Assembly: GCF_013085255.1 (NCBI RefSeq) | Contig: NZ_JABFCX010000002.1 | Coordinates: forward strand, 920,501-984,500 | Reading direction: 5' to 3' | DNA from: Parvularcula mediterranea | GTDB taxonomy: Bacteria; Pseudomonadota; Alphaproteobacteria; Caulobacterales; Parvularculaceae | Length of the DNA stretch: 64,000 nucleotides | Shown: piece after piece, positions 50,954 through 59,931 of the stretch | How positions within the stretch are numbered: the first letter of the stretch is position 1 | How the letters are laid out: the number at the start of each line of letters is the position of its first letter | The notes under the pieces: generated by a model | Database searches by the model: none | The model's input: the letters and a program-made list of their open reading frames with translations, nothing else | What the model was told of the DNA's origin: nothing | Translations under genes and position numbers: made by a program

Positions 50954-51997
50954 ATGAGCGATTGTATGGATATAGCGACAAAACCAGCCCACGCCCCTGC
51001 CGAGCACCCGCCCGTAGCCCTTGGCAAGGTGGGGGTGCTGCTCATCAACCTTGGAACGCCCGAGGCGCTGACCACGGGCGCAGTGCGCAAGTACCTCGCC
51101 GAGTTCCTGAGCGACCGGCGGGTGGTCGACTATCCTGCCCTCGTCTGGCAGCCGGTCTTGCGCGGCATCATCCTGAACACCCGGCCGGCCAAGACCAAGA
51201 AGGCGTATGCCGAGATCTGGGATCAAGAGACCGGTGAGAGCCCGCTGCGCCGCTACACCCGCGAGCAGGCAGAGAAGCTCGCCGCGCGGATGCCGGAGGG
51301 TGTCCATGTTGACTGGGCCATGCGCTACGGCGTCCCCGGGACGGCCGAGACCCTGGACCGGATGCAGGCAGCAGGCTGCGACCGCATCCTGCTCGTACCG
51401 CTCTATCCGCAATATTCGGCCACCACGACCGGGACCGCCTGCGATGCGGCTTATGCATGGGCGATGAAGAAGCCGTGGATGCCCGCGTTCCGGACCATGC
51501 CGGCTTTCCACGATGATGATGGGCTGATCGAGGCCCTCGCCGACACCTGCCGTCGGCATACCGATGAGACGACCGAGCGGGTGATCCTCTCCTTCCACGG
51601 GCTGCCTGAGCGCTACTTCAAACAGGGCGACCCCTATCACTGCCATTGTCAGAAGACCGCGCGCCTGATGCGCGAAAAGCTGGGCTGGACGACCGAGTTC
51701 GCCCCTCTCGCCTTCCAGTCGAAGTTCGGTCCAGAGACATGGCTCGGTCCGTCGACGGAAGACCTCGTCGAGGAGGCTGCCAAGGAAGGCCTCAAGAACA
51801 TCGCCGTGATCACGCCGGGCTTCGTCTCCGACTGCATCGAGACGCTGGAAGAAGTCGGCCTCGGCCTCGCAGAGACCTTCGAGGAGCATGGCGGCGAGAG
51901 CCTGAAGGCTATCCCATGCCTTAATAGCTCAGACGCCTTCATCGACCTGCTTGAACGGCTCTGCCTGCGCGAGCTGCAGGGTTGGGTCGCTTCGTAG
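50954..51997 (+). CDS. hemH: Ferrochelatase
   Basis: HemH inserts ferrous iron into protoporphyrin IX, the last step of heme synthesis. The 347-aa protein has VGVLLINLGTPEAL near the start, ILLVPLYPQYSATTTGT, the active-site histidine region VILSFHGLPERYFKQGDPY followed by HCHCQKTA, and the C-terminal NIAVITPGFVSDCIETLEE. The ATG at 50954 was chosen; a GTG at 50942 and an ATG at 50966 are in frame. It overlaps nothing but is followed after 4 nt by a deacetylase-like gene. Confidence 0.96.
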   Translation: MSDCMDIATKPAHAPAEHPPVALGKVGVLLINLGTPEALTTGAVRKYLAEFLSDRRVVDYPALVWQPVLRGIILNTRPAKTKKAYAEIWDQETGESPLRRYTREQAEKLAARMPEGVHVDWAMRYGVPGTAETLDRMQAAGCDRILLVPLYPQYSATTTGTACDAAYAWAMKKPWMPAFRTMPAFHDDDGLIEALADTCRRHTDETTERVILSFHGLPERYFKQGDPYHCHCQKTARLMREKLGWTTEFAPLAFQSKFGPETWLGPSTEDLVEEAAKEGLKNIAVITPGFVSDCIETLEEVGLGLAETFEEHGGESLKAIPCLNSSDAFIDLLERLCLRELQGWVAS

Positions 51998-52001
51998 GCC
52001 G

Positions 52002-52901
52002 ATGATCTTCTACACTGCACAGGACTTTAATCTGAACCTACCTGAAGGTCACCGATTCCCCGGGCAAAAATACCGCCTTCTGGAAGAGAAGCTCGTGCGG
52101 GACGGAACGCTCGCGCCAGAAATGTTGCGCGAGGCGCCGATCGCTCCAAACGAGGTCATCCTTTCGGTGCACACGGAGGAGTATCTTCGCTCCCTTGAGG
52201 ACGGCTCCATCGACCCCCGCGCCATGCGCCGGATTGGCTTTCCGTGGTCGGAGCAGATCCCGAGGCGGGGCCGCAGGACCGTCGGCGGTGCCCTCGCCGC
52301 CGCAAGGCAGGCCCTCCGCGTTGGTCTCTCGGGCCAGCTTGCAGGCGGCACCCACCATGCCCACCCAGACTTCGGTGCAGGCTTCTGCATCTTCAATGAC
52401 CAGGCCGTTGTCGCCACTGTCCTCTTAGAAGAAGGGGCCGTCGATCGGGTCGCTGTCATCGACCTCGACGTCCATCAGGGCGACGGCAACGCCGCCGTTC
52501 TTCAGCCTAGGGACGACTGCTTCGTCATGGACGTCTTCGGCGAAAAGAACTTCCCCTTCAGGAAGGTACCTTCGGACCTCGACGTCCCGATGCCCGACGC
52601 GGCGGAGGATGCCGAGTTCCTGCGCGCGATCGAAGAGCACCTCGACGCCGTGTGGGCTTTCAAGCCCGACCTCGTCCTCTATCAGGCAGGGGTTGATCCC
52701 CTGGCCGAAGACAAGCTCGGCAGGCTAAACATCTCGTTTGAGGGCCTGCGCGCCCGGGACGAGATCGTCCTCGAAGGCTGCCGGAAGCGCGGTATCCCCT
52801 GCTCCATGGCCATCGGCGGCGGCTACTCCGACCCCATCGAGCACACGGTCAACGCATACGCAGGAACCTACGAAGTCGCCCGCGACGTCTACGGATGGTA
52901 G
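52002..52901 (+). CDS. Histone deacetylase-like zinc hydrolase
   Basis: The 299-aa protein belongs to the arginase/deacetylase fold. Catalytic histidines sit in AGGTHHAHPDFGAGFCIFND (His118/119), zinc ligands Asp156 and His158 in VIDLDVHQGDGNA, and a third ligand Asp in YQAGVDPLAEDKLG. Bacterial members are acetylpolyamine or acetoin-related deacetylases, often untested. It starts 4 nt after the hemH stop, so it is almost certainly co-transcribed with it. Substrate unknown. Confidence 0.92.
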   Translation: MIFYTAQDFNLNLPEGHRFPGQKYRLLEEKLVRDGTLAPEMLREAPIAPNEVILSVHTEEYLRSLEDGSIDPRAMRRIGFPWSEQIPRRGRRTVGGALAAARQALRVGLSGQLAGGTHHAHPDFGAGFCIFNDQAVVATVLLEEGAVDRVAVIDLDVHQGDGNAAVLQPRDDCFVMDVFGEKNFPFRKVPSDLDVPMPDAAEDAEFLRAIEEHLDAVWAFKPDLVLYQAGVDPLAEDKLGRLNISFEGLRARDEIVLEGCRKRGIPCSMAIGGGYSDPIEHTVNAYAGTYEVARDVYGW

Positions 52902-53147
52902 CTAGAGGCGTTTGTTCTGCTCACGGAGCAAAAGGAAAGCGCCGACTAGAAGACCTGTGATAGCCAGCGACACATAGACCACTGCAAAGACCGTTTCGCC
53001 CAGAAACCGTAGTGGACCTAGCACGTAGAGAGCGAAGAATAAAAAAGCGGGAGCAAAGATAGCACCCGAAAACGACCTGATCGAAAATCTCTGTCGCCTC
53101 TTCCGGTAATCCCGTGTCCGTGGAAGTTTCGCATCATCCGAGGGCAT
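52902..53147 (-). CDS. Small two-helix membrane protein
   Basis: The 81-aa product has a basic N-terminus (LPRTRDYRKRRQR) and two hydrophobic segments, GAIFAPAFLFFALYVLGPL and VFAVVYVSLAITGLLVGAFL. It overlaps the end of the threonine aldolase gene by 14 nt and abuts the convergent deacetylase stop exactly. That packing, with helices placed as in true membrane proteins, supports coding. No family recognised. Confidence 0.6.
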   Translation of the reverse strand: MPSDDAKLPRTRDYRKRRQRFSIRSFSGAIFAPAFLFFALYVLGPLRFLGETVFAVVYVSLAITGLLVGAFLLLREQNKRL

Positions 53148-54168
53148 CGCTCAGCGCCTGAACCTGCTCGTCAGTCGTCTCCCAGCTGGTGACAAACCGG
53201 CGGGCCTCACCCCCGTATTGGTCGCCGGGCTGGACCCAGTCATAGAACTCCGCCCCTGCCCCGCGCAGCTTTTCCGCTACCGAACCCGGCATACGGACGA
53301 ACAGCTCGTTGATCTGAGGCTCTACGAGGACCTCGCACTCAGGATGGTCCGTGAAGATGTTCGCGACAGCGCGGCACTGCCGGGCCGAAGTCTCAGCGAG
53401 CGAGAGCCAGAGATCATCCGCGAAATAGGCCTGCCACTGGGCAGCGAGGAAGCGCTGCTTGGACATCCCCAGCCCCGCCCGCTTGCAGCGGGCCACCATC
53501 TCTTCTTCCCTGGACGGATCGAAGAGCACGACGGCCTCGGCCAGCATGCATCCATTCTTGGTCGCGCCGAAGGAAAGGATGTCGACCCCTGCCTTCCACG
53601 TCAGCTCGGCCGGGCTCGCACCACTTGCCCGCACTGCGCCAGCGAAGCGGGCGCCATCCATATGAAGGCCCATGCCATAGCGCCTGGTCGCATCGTTCAG
53701 TGTACTAATTTCATCGGGAGAGTAGACCGTCCCCCACTCCGTCGCCTGAGTCAGCGACAGGACCGACGGCGAAACGCGGTGCGCCATGGGGGGGTCATAA
53801 GGCAGCATGGCTGCCTCGATTGTCTCAACCGTCATCTTCCCAAAGGCACCGCCCGCCGGGATAACCTTCGCCCCGCCGGTGTAGAACTCAGGCGCGCCGC
53901 ACTCATCGATCAGCACGTGGGCGTGCTCATGGCAGATGACCCCGCCATAAGGCGCCGTCAGCATGCTGAGCGCCACACCATTTGCCGCCGAGCCGGTAGG
54001 GACAAACGCGACCGCGACGTCACGCTCGAAAACTTCAGAGAAAAGCGCCCTCACCCCCTGGCTGGCAGTGTCCGCGCCATAGGCAGGAGCGAAGCCGCCG
54101 TCAGCAGAGGTCATGGCCTCCATCACTTCTGGATGGACGCCGCCCCAATTGTCGGAGGTAAAAAGCAT
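53134..54168 (-). CDS. ltaE: Low-specificity L-threonine aldolase
   Basis: LtaE splits L-threonine and L-allo-threonine into glycine and acetaldehyde with pyridoxal phosphate. The 344-aa protein has the aldolase-type fold I layout: FTSDNWGGVHPEVMEAM at the start, the cofactor aspartate in GLHMDGARFAGAV, and the Schiff-base lysine in SFGATKNGCMLAEAVV. It shares one nucleotide with the parB stop (TGATG), so it is the penultimate member of the mnmE-parB unit. This is an unusual companion for chromosome segregation genes. Confidence 0.92.
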   Translation of the reverse strand: MLFTSDNWGGVHPEVMEAMTSADGGFAPAYGADTASQGVRALFSEVFERDVAVAFVPTGSAANGVALSMLTAPYGGVICHEHAHVLIDECGAPEFYTGGAKVIPAGGAFGKMTVETIEAAMLPYDPPMAHRVSPSVLSLTQATEWGTVYSPDEISTLNDATRRYGMGLHMDGARFAGAVRASGASPAELTWKAGVDILSFGATKNGCMLAEAVVLFDPSREEEMVARCKRAGLGMSKQRFLAAQWQAYFADDLWLSLAETSARQCRAVANIFTDHPECEVLVEPQINELFVRMPGSVAEKLRGAGAEFYDWVQPGDQYGGEARRFVTSWETTDEQVQALSDALG

Positions 54169-55034
54169 CAGATCGACGAGCCCATCAGCTTGCGGCAGAG
54201 ATCGTCGAGCTGGTCGAGATTGTCATAGCTCAGGACCATCTTGCCCGCTCCGCCCGAACCCTTGCGTGTAATGTCCACGTCGATGCCGAGGCTTTCGCGT
54301 AAATCCTGTTCAAGAGCGCGAGTGTCGGCATCCTTCACCGCGCGCTTGACGGCCTTGCCGAGTTTCTCCGTCGACTGATCACCGCCAGAAGCGACGAGCT
54401 TCTCCGTGGCACGAACCGAGAGGTCTTCCTTGACCACCCGCTTGGCAAGCTCGATCGGTTTCTCCGCAGAAAGGAGCGCCCGGGCGTGGCCCATGGAGAG
54501 CTCGCCCGCCGTCACCATGCCGCGCACCTCGACGGGCAGCGCCACGAGGCGGAGCATGTTGGCGACGTGACTGCGGCTCTTGCCGACGGCCTCGGCAATC
54601 TCCCCTGCCCGCTTGCCGTAGCGGTCAGCGAGCAGCTGGTAGCCATCCGCTTCTTCCATCGGATTGAGGTCGACCCGCTGGACGTTCTCAATGAGCGCGA
54701 TCTCAGCAGAAGCGCCCTCCTCCACATCCTTGATAAGCGCCGGGATTTTATGGAGCCCTGCCCGCTGCGCAGCTCGCCAGCGGCGCTCACCGGCAATGAT
54801 CGTGTACTGACCGCCGGCCTTAGGCCGCACAAGGATCGGCTGGAGCACGCCTCGGGAACCAACCGACTCGGCAAGGGCCGCGAGCTCTGCCTCGTCAAAC
54901 TGCTTACGCGGCTGGTCCTTGTCAGGTGCAATGTCAGAGATGTTGATCTCGTCAACACCGCCCCTTGGCTCCGCCTGCGGAACATCACCAAGGATTGCTT
55001 CAAGGCCGCGGCCCAGACCCTTCTTCGCCATCAC
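54168..55034 (-). CDS. parB: Chromosome partitioning protein ParB
   Basis: ParB is a CTP-dependent clamp that loads at parS sites and drives origin segregation with ParA. The 288-aa protein has LGRGLEAILGD at the N-terminus, the CTPase motifs with GERRWRAAQRAGL, a helix-turn-helix (AEAVGKSRSHVANMLRLV) and a C-terminal dimerisation segment. It overlaps parA by 4 nt using GTG 55034; ATG 55031 is equally possible. Two parS sites lie 1.9 and 3.3 kb upstream, in mnmG. Confidence 0.96.
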   Translation of the reverse strand: MMAKKGLGRGLEAILGDVPQAEPRGGVDEINISDIAPDKDQPRKQFDEAELAALAESVGSRGVLQPILVRPKAGGQYTIIAGERRWRAAQRAGLHKIPALIKDVEEGASAEIALIENVQRVDLNPMEEADGYQLLADRYGKRAGEIAEAVGKSRSHVANMLRLVALPVEVRGMVTAGELSMGHARALLSAEKPIELAKRVVKEDLSVRATEKLVASGGDQSTEKLGKAVKRAVKDADTRALEQDLRESLGIDVDITRKGSGGAGKMVLSYDNLDQLDDLCRKLMGSSI

Positions 55035-55816
55035 GCAGCCCTTTCCCGGCCGATCACTTCGCTTGCCAATTGGACATAGGCCTGGCTGCCGGCGCAGCGC
55101 AGGTCGTAGAGGAGTGCGGGCTTGCCATGAGATGGCGCCTCGGAGATCCGTACATTACGCGGGATCGCCGTCCGGTAGACCTTGTCCCCCAAGTGCGCCC
55201 GGACATCGGCCTCGACATCAGCACTGAGATTGTTGCGCTTGTCATACATAGTCAGGACCACCCCCTGCAGCTCCAGCGAAGGGTTGAGTCGTGTACGGAC
55301 GGTTTCGATGGTGCGCATGATCTGGCTCAAGCCTTCCAGCGCGAAGAACTCGCACTGAAGGGGGATGAGAACAGCATGCGCCGCCGTCATCGCGCCGACG
55401 GTCAAAAGCCCGAGGGAAGGGGGGCAGTCGATCAAGACATAGGTCAGCTCGGGTCGGTCCTTCGCCAGCTGATCGATCGCCTCGCTCAGTCGATAGTGTC
55501 GCCTCGGATCATCGAGCAGATCGATATCCGCCCCCGCCAGCGTCATCCCGGCAGGCGCTACTTCGAGACGGGGAACGCTCGTCGGCTTGAGCGCTTCGGC
55601 GAGGGAAGCGTCACCGAGGAGGACATCATAGGTCGTCGCCTGCCTCTCGCTGACACCGACGCCCAGTCCGGTGGAGGCATTGCCCTGGGGATCGAGATCC
55701 AGAATGGCGACATGCTCACCAACGGCAGCGAGGGCCGTGGAGAGGTTGATCGCCGTCGTCGTTTTTCCGACGCCGCCCTTTTGGTTGGCCACGGCCAAGA
55801 CCCGCGGTTGTTTCAT
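55031..55816 (-). CDS. parA: Chromosome partitioning ATPase ParA
   Basis: ParA is a DNA-binding ATPase that moves ParB-parS complexes. The 261-aa protein has the deviant Walker A motif VANQKGGVGKTTTAINLS, IDCPPSLGLLTVGAMTAA as the A' region and VLTMYDKRNNLS. No N-terminal helix-turn-helix extension is present, as expected for a chromosomal ParA. It overlaps rsmG by 4 nt and parB by 4 nt. Confidence 0.97.
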   Translation of the reverse strand: MKQPRVLAVANQKGGVGKTTTAINLSTALAAVGEHVAILDLDPQGNASTGLGVGVSERQATTYDVLLGDASLAEALKPTSVPRLEVAPAGMTLAGADIDLLDDPRRHYRLSEAIDQLAKDRPELTYVLIDCPPSLGLLTVGAMTAAHAVLIPLQCEFFALEGLSQIMRTIETVRTRLNPSLELQGVVLTMYDKRNNLSADVEADVRAHLGDKVYRTAIPRNVRISEAPSHGKPALLYDLRCAGSQAYVQLASEVIGRERAA

Positions 55817-56451
55817 GGCTTCCTCAAAGGCGCGCGTATGACCAGTATGGCCGCATCGCGGTCGGTCTGACTTGCTACGGTTTCAAGCTCAAAAGACCAT
55901 TGTTCCCGCGCAGCGTCCACTTCTTGTTGTGCACGTTGGCCCTTTGGGAAAATCATCGTGCCGCCAATGGCAAGGAGCGGCGTCGCCAGCTCCAAGAGGC
56001 CGGGGAGGGCGGTGACCGCGCGTGCCGTGATGAGGTCGTAAGCTTTCTTTCGGGCAAGAGACTCAACGCGGCCGGAGAGAACCTGACAGCGATCGAGCTG
56101 CGCTTTTTGAGCCACCGCTGCCAAAAACGCCGCTTTCTTTCCGACGCTGTCGCACAGTGTCCAGCTGAGCGCGGGACGTCGCTCCTCGCACATGATGGCC
56201 ATGACCATACCCGGAAAGCCTGCGCCAGAGCCAAAGTCCAACGCATTCTCGGCGTTATCGGGGAGGAGGGGCCAAAGCTGCGCGCTATCGGCGTAGTGCC
56301 GCTCCCAGCGATCAGGCAGACTCTTCCGGGCAACCAGATTGGTGTGCACCGATGTTTCTACGAGCGCAGCATCATACGCGCTGAAACGCTCAGCCTCCGC
56401 CTCACTAGCATCGATGGAGCGCAGAAAATCCTGACAGCTATCAAGCGGCAC
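55813..56451 (-). CDS. rsmG: 16S rRNA (guanine-N7)-methyltransferase RsmG
   Basis: RsmG (GidB) methylates G527 in 16S rRNA. The 212-aa protein has the substrate region LVARKSLPDRWERHYADSAQ, the S-adenosylmethionine motif ALDFGSGAGFPGMVMAI, and VESLARKKAYDLITARAV. It overlaps the end of mnmG by 11 nt and parA by 4 nt, in the order mnmG-rsmG-parA-parB seen near many bacterial origins. Confidence 0.95.
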   Translation of the reverse strand: MPLDSCQDFLRSIDASEAEAERFSAYDAALVETSVHTNLVARKSLPDRWERHYADSAQLWPLLPDNAENALDFGSGAGFPGMVMAIMCEERRPALSWTLCDSVGKKAAFLAAVAQKAQLDRCQVLSGRVESLARKKAYDLITARAVTALPGLLELATPLLAIGGTMIFPKGQRAQQEVDAAREQWSFELETVASQTDRDAAILVIRAPLRKP

Positions 56452-58303
56452 GGGAGGACTTCCTGAGCGCCACAGAGAGAAGGGCGAGGGCAGCCGGTGT
56501 CATGCCTTCGATCCTACTCGCCTGGCCAAGTGTTGCGGGACGGGTTGTATCAAGCCGCTGCCGAACCTCTGCTGAAAGGGAAGGGAGCCCGGAGTAATCA
56601 AAGTCGGTAGGAATCTGGAGAGCTTCATACTTCTGGAAGCCGGCGATATCCTCGGCTTGCCTGTCCAAAAAGCCGGAGTAGGTCGCATCGGCTTCAAGCT
56701 TTGCCGCCTCATCGGGTGAAAGATCTGCCAAGCGCGGATGGATCTTCGCGAGATCTGTCATCGAAACCGCCGGTAGTGAGAGGAGATCAAGAACCGAGCG
56801 CCTTCGACCGTCCTGCTTCACAGAAAATCCGTGGGCAGCGGCCTCGTTGGGCGTCATCTTCGTCTCTTCAGCCCAGCTGCGCAGCGCCTTCCACGAAGAG
56901 TGTTTCACGTGAAACGCCTCAGCGCGCTGCTCGCCCACAAGGCCGAAGGCGGTCCCTAGGGGCGTAAGCCGATCGTCGGCGTTATCGGCACGAAGAGAAA
57001 GGCGATACTCTGCTCGCGACGTGAACATCCGATAGGGCTCTGAGACTCCGCGCGAAACAAGATCATCCACGAGAACGCCGATATAGCCTTGGCTACGGCT
57101 AATCTCCAGCGGACCGGAGCTCGAGGCAGCACTCGCGCCAGCAACGAGACCTTGCGCGCCGGCCTCCTCATAGCCCGTGGTACCGTTGATCTGACCCGCA
57201 AGGTACAATCCAGAGAGCGCACGGAGCTCGAGAGACTTGGTCAGGCTCCGCGGATCGACGAAGTCATACTCGATAGCATAGCCATACTCTTTGACCTCAA
57301 CGTCGTCGAGACCCTTGATTGTCCGGAGAAAAGCGTCCTGAACGTCCGCGGGAAGCGACGAGGAGATCCCGTTCGGATACACGGTATCGTCCGAAAGGCC
57401 CTCGGGCTCCAGGAAGATCTGGTGGCTCGCCTTTTCAGCAAAGCGCACGATCTTATCCTCGATCGACGGGCAATAGCGAGGTCCCTTGCCAGCAATGGCG
57501 CCGCTATAGACCGCCGACTTCTCGATGTTTTCAGCGATCACGCGATGTGTGGCGTGATTGGTCTCCGTGATCCCGCACGAGATCTGCTGAACCTCAATTC
57601 TGTCTGTCAGAAAGGAAAAGGGGACCGGACGAACATCGGCTGGCTGCATCTCCAATGCGTCCCAGGCGATCGAAGCGAACGCCAAACGCGCCGGGGTGCC
57701 CGTTTTCAACCGTCCGAGCGGTAGCTGCATAGCTTCTAGGCGCTCGCCCAACGTGGTGGCAGGGGCCTCGCCCACACGCCCAGCCGGAATTCGCTCTTGT
57801 CCTCGATGAATGAGACCCCGCAAGAACGTCCCGGTCGTCAGGACCACGGCGTCAGCCTCAAGCTTCTCGCCGGAAGACAGGATAACACCACAGCAGCGGT
57901 CGTCCTTGACGATGAGGTCCTCGACAGCTGCCTCGACAATTTCGAGGTTCTCCTGCTCCGCAAGGAGAGACTGGACCGCAGCTTTATAGAGCTTGCGGTC
58001 CGCTTGAGCTCTCGGACCCCGCACGGCAGGGCCGCGGGACGCATTCAGCATTCGAAACTGGATGCCTGAGCGGTCGATCGCCTTGGCCATGATCCCGTCG
58101 AGAGCGTCAATCTCTCGAACGAGGTGCCCCTTACCGACACCACCGATGGCCGGGTTGCAGGACATCTCGCCAATAGTGGAGCGCTTGTGGGTCACCAGAA
58201 TTGCCTCCGCGCCCATACGAGCCGCAGCGGCAGCTGCCTCGCAGCCCGCATGGCCGCCGCCCACAATAATGACCCGTCGTCCTGACTGTTTCACGTGAAA
58301 CAC
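56441..58303 (-). CDS. mnmG: tRNA uridine 5-carboxymethylaminomethyl modification enzyme MnmG
   Basis: MnmG (GidA) works with MnmE to place cmnm5 on U34 of tRNAs. The 620-aa FAD protein opens VIIVGGGHAGCEAAAAAARMG and has the family signature GPRYCPSIEDKIVRF and YLAGQINGTTGYEEAGAQG. It starts with GTG at 58303, and its first residues, FHVK, are encoded by a perfect parS site. A second FHVK at about residue 465 is encoded by a near-perfect parS. mnmE ends exactly one base upstream of it. Confidence 0.96.
   Translation of the reverse strand: MFHVKQSGRRVIIVGGGHAGCEAAAAAARMGAEAILVTHKRSTIGEMSCNPAIGGVGKGHLVREIDALDGIMAKAIDRSGIQFRMLNASRGPAVRGPRAQADRKLYKAAVQSLLAEQENLEIVEAAVEDLIVKDDRCCGVILSSGEKLEADAVVLTTGTFLRGLIHRGQERIPAGRVGEAPATTLGERLEAMQLPLGRLKTGTPARLAFASIAWDALEMQPADVRPVPFSFLTDRIEVQQISCGITETNHATHRVIAENIEKSAVYSGAIAGKGPRYCPSIEDKIVRFAEKASHQIFLEPEGLSDDTVYPNGISSSLPADVQDAFLRTIKGLDDVEVKEYGYAIEYDFVDPRSLTKSLELRALSGLYLAGQINGTTGYEEAGAQGLVAGASAASSSGPLEISRSQGYIGVLVDDLVSRGVSEPYRMFTSRAEYRLSLRADNADDRLTPLGTAFGLVGEQRAEAFHVKHSSWKALRSWAEETKMTPNEAAAHGFSVKQDGRRRSVLDLLSLPAVSMTDLAKIHPRLADLSPDEAAKLEADATYSGFLDRQAEDIAGFQKYEALQIPTDFDYSGLPSLSAEVRQRLDTTRPATLGQASRIEGMTPAALALLSVALRKSSRAA
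56901..56916. promoter_or_regulatory. parS site inside mnmG (one mismatch)
   Basis: TGTTTCACGTGAAACG differs from the ParB-binding consensus only in the last base. It lies in mid-mnmG, in a stretch that is otherwise ordinary coding sequence, where it encodes Phe-His-Val-Lys. Confidence 0.9.
58287..58302. promoter_or_regulatory. Perfect parS site at the mnmG start
   Basis: TGTTTCACGTGAAACA is a perfect 16-bp palindrome identical to the consensus ParB-binding site. It spans the second to sixth codons of mnmG and lies 3.3 kb from parB. It marks the partition centre and suggests that the replication origin is close. Confidence 0.97.
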
Positions 58304-59596
58304 CTATTTACCGATACAAAAGCTGGAGAAGATATCTCCCAGCACATCGTCTGGCGCAATGCGTCCCGTCAACTCCTCAAGCCGTGTCGCTGCATGACGG
58401 ATCGTTTCACTTCCCAGTTCTGGCGCTGCCTCAATCGATGCCTCAAAGCCATCGAGAGAGACAAGCGCCGCCCGGATGAGTCCGGCCTGTCTCTCCGAAG
58501 CAGCCAGCCCGGGTGCCGCCAGGTCATCAAGGCGCGCCCGGATCTGCAATGACAGGCGCTCGACAGATTGATCATCCAAGCTCGAATAGCCGTCGAGCTC
58601 GCCACTCAGGTCGGACTTCGTTCTGACGATGATATCTCCATCACGCCGGTATGACTGGAGCCAGCCGGGGAGATCGCCTGCACCGGACGGGTAGCAGAGG
58701 AGGCGCAGGTCAGCCTGTTCCGCGGCGCGGACGGCCAGCCCGATCCCCGTCGCCTCGACAGATGAGCTCGGGTCCTCCCGCACGCCAGCAGTATCGAGGA
58801 AAGAGACGAGGTGCCCGTGGAGCTCCACCCGCTCAGAGACCACATCCCGTGTCGTTCCCTCCTCAGGCGACACGATCGCCCTCTCGTCAGCGACCAACCT
58901 ATTGAATAGGCTGGACTTTCCCGCGTTCGGGGGGCCAAGGATCGCGATGGTCACGCCCTCGGCGACCCGGCGCGCGCGCGCGGCGGTGGCAAGCTGGTCA
59001 CTCAGGGCGGTGCGCACGTCCCGAACGAGAGGAAGAGCCCTTTCAGCAATCTGAGCAGGCACATCCTCTTCGTCGGGGAAGTCGACCGCTGCTTCAAGCT
59101 GCGCCAGCGCCGAGATGAGGAGCCCTCGCCATTCATCGGCCAGCGCCCGGAGCTGACCTGAGTGCCCCGCCAACGCCTGCTTCAATTGAAGCTCGGTCTC
59201 CGCTTCCAAAAGGTCGCTCAGCCCTTCGGCCTGGGTGAGATCCATCTTGCCGTTCGCGAAAGCCCGCATGGAAAAGGCACCCGGTCCAGCAGGCTCGATC
59301 CCGAGACCCGTCAGAACCTCCGTCAGCCTCCGCTCCACCGCAATCGATCCGTGAAGCTGTAGCTCGGCGACATCTTCGCCGGTAAAGCTGGCGGGACCTG
59401 GAAACCAGAGTGCGAGCCCATCGTCGACCTGCGCCCCATCTCCATCACGCACAGTAACGCGGCGCGCGGCGCGCGGCTTGCCCGTGCTGCCGGTCAGCGT
59501 TGAGAGAACGCGCCCGGCCTCCGGGCCTGAAATTCTATAGACAGCAACGCCTGAGCGACCGCTCCCCGACGCTTTTGCGAAAATGGTCGCGCTCAA
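58304..59596 (-). CDS. mnmE: tRNA modification GTPase MnmE
   Basis: MnmE (TrmE) is the GTPase partner of MnmG. The 430-aa protein has the N-terminal tetrahydrofolate-binding domain (IFAKASGSGRSGVAVYRISG), a helical domain with the inserted G domain (AILGPPNAGKSSLFNRL, EGTTRDVVSE, LDTAGVRE), and the conserved C-terminal FCIGK, whose cysteine is invariant. The stop codon directly abuts the mnmG start. It overlaps the upstream DUF6489 gene by 4 nt. Confidence 0.96.
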   Translation of the reverse strand: MSATIFAKASGSGRSGVAVYRISGPEAGRVLSTLTGSTGKPRAARRVTVRDGDGAQVDDGLALWFPGPASFTGEDVAELQLHGSIAVERRLTEVLTGLGIEPAGPGAFSMRAFANGKMDLTQAEGLSDLLEAETELQLKQALAGHSGQLRALADEWRGLLISALAQLEAAVDFPDEEDVPAQIAERALPLVRDVRTALSDQLATAARARRVAEGVTIAILGPPNAGKSSLFNRLVADERAIVSPEEGTTRDVVSERVELHGHLVSFLDTAGVREDPSSSVEATGIGLAVRAAEQADLRLLCYPSGAGDLPGWLQSYRRDGDIIVRTKSDLSGELDGYSSLDDQSVERLSLQIRARLDDLAAPGLAASERQAGLIRAALVSLDGFEASIEAAPELGSETIRHAATRLEELTGRIAPDDVLGDIFSSFCIGK

Positions 59597-59835
59597 CCTT
59601 TGTCAGCCGCCTTCATGGCCTGACCGAAAGCTGCCTGCATCGCGTCGAACGATTGGCCGGAGGTCGCCATGGCGCGCTCCCAGAAGCGGACAGGGTCGGA
59701 CAACGTGTCGATGTTCTCCTGAACCCGGACCTTCAGCGCTTCGGTCACCACCTCGTTGACAGCGGTCAAGTCGGGAAGGCCGAAGAAGGCTCGCGCCTCG
59801 GCAGGCGTGCAGTCGATATCAATGGAGATTTTCAT
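59593..59835 (-). CDS. DUF6489 family protein
   Basis: The 80-aa protein starts MKISIDIDCTPAEARAFFGLPD and continues with a helix-rich segment ending AFGQAMKAADKG. This is the pattern of DUF6489, a small alphaproteobacterial family of unknown function. It overlaps mnmE by 4 nt, so the two are translated together. It opens the long minus-strand unit, just after the rho terminator. Confidence 0.82.
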   Translation of the reverse strand: MKISIDIDCTPAEARAFFGLPDLTAVNEVVTEALKVRVQENIDTLSDPVRFWERAMATSGQSFDAMQAAFGQAMKAADKG

Positions 59836-59874
59836 GGCTTTGGGAAACGCCTTCGCTGCGTCACTGTCAAGACA

Positions 59875-59906
59875 AGAAAAAAGCCGCGGACAGTCGCCGC
59901 GGCTTC
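59875..59906 (-). terminator. Intrinsic terminator of rho
   Basis: On the minus strand AGCCGCGG-CGACTGT-CCGCGGCT is followed by TTTTTT. It lies 26 nt after the rho stop codon and before the DUF6489-mnmE unit. Confidence 0.92.
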
Positions 59907-59931
59907 TTGAAAGGCTCTGACAACAGGTTCG

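Noticed and set aside
50867-51889. Upstream extension of the 50363-50866 lipoprotein frame through hemH
   Set aside because: The extension is antisense to hemH, and the lipoprotein signal peptide clearly begins at 50866.
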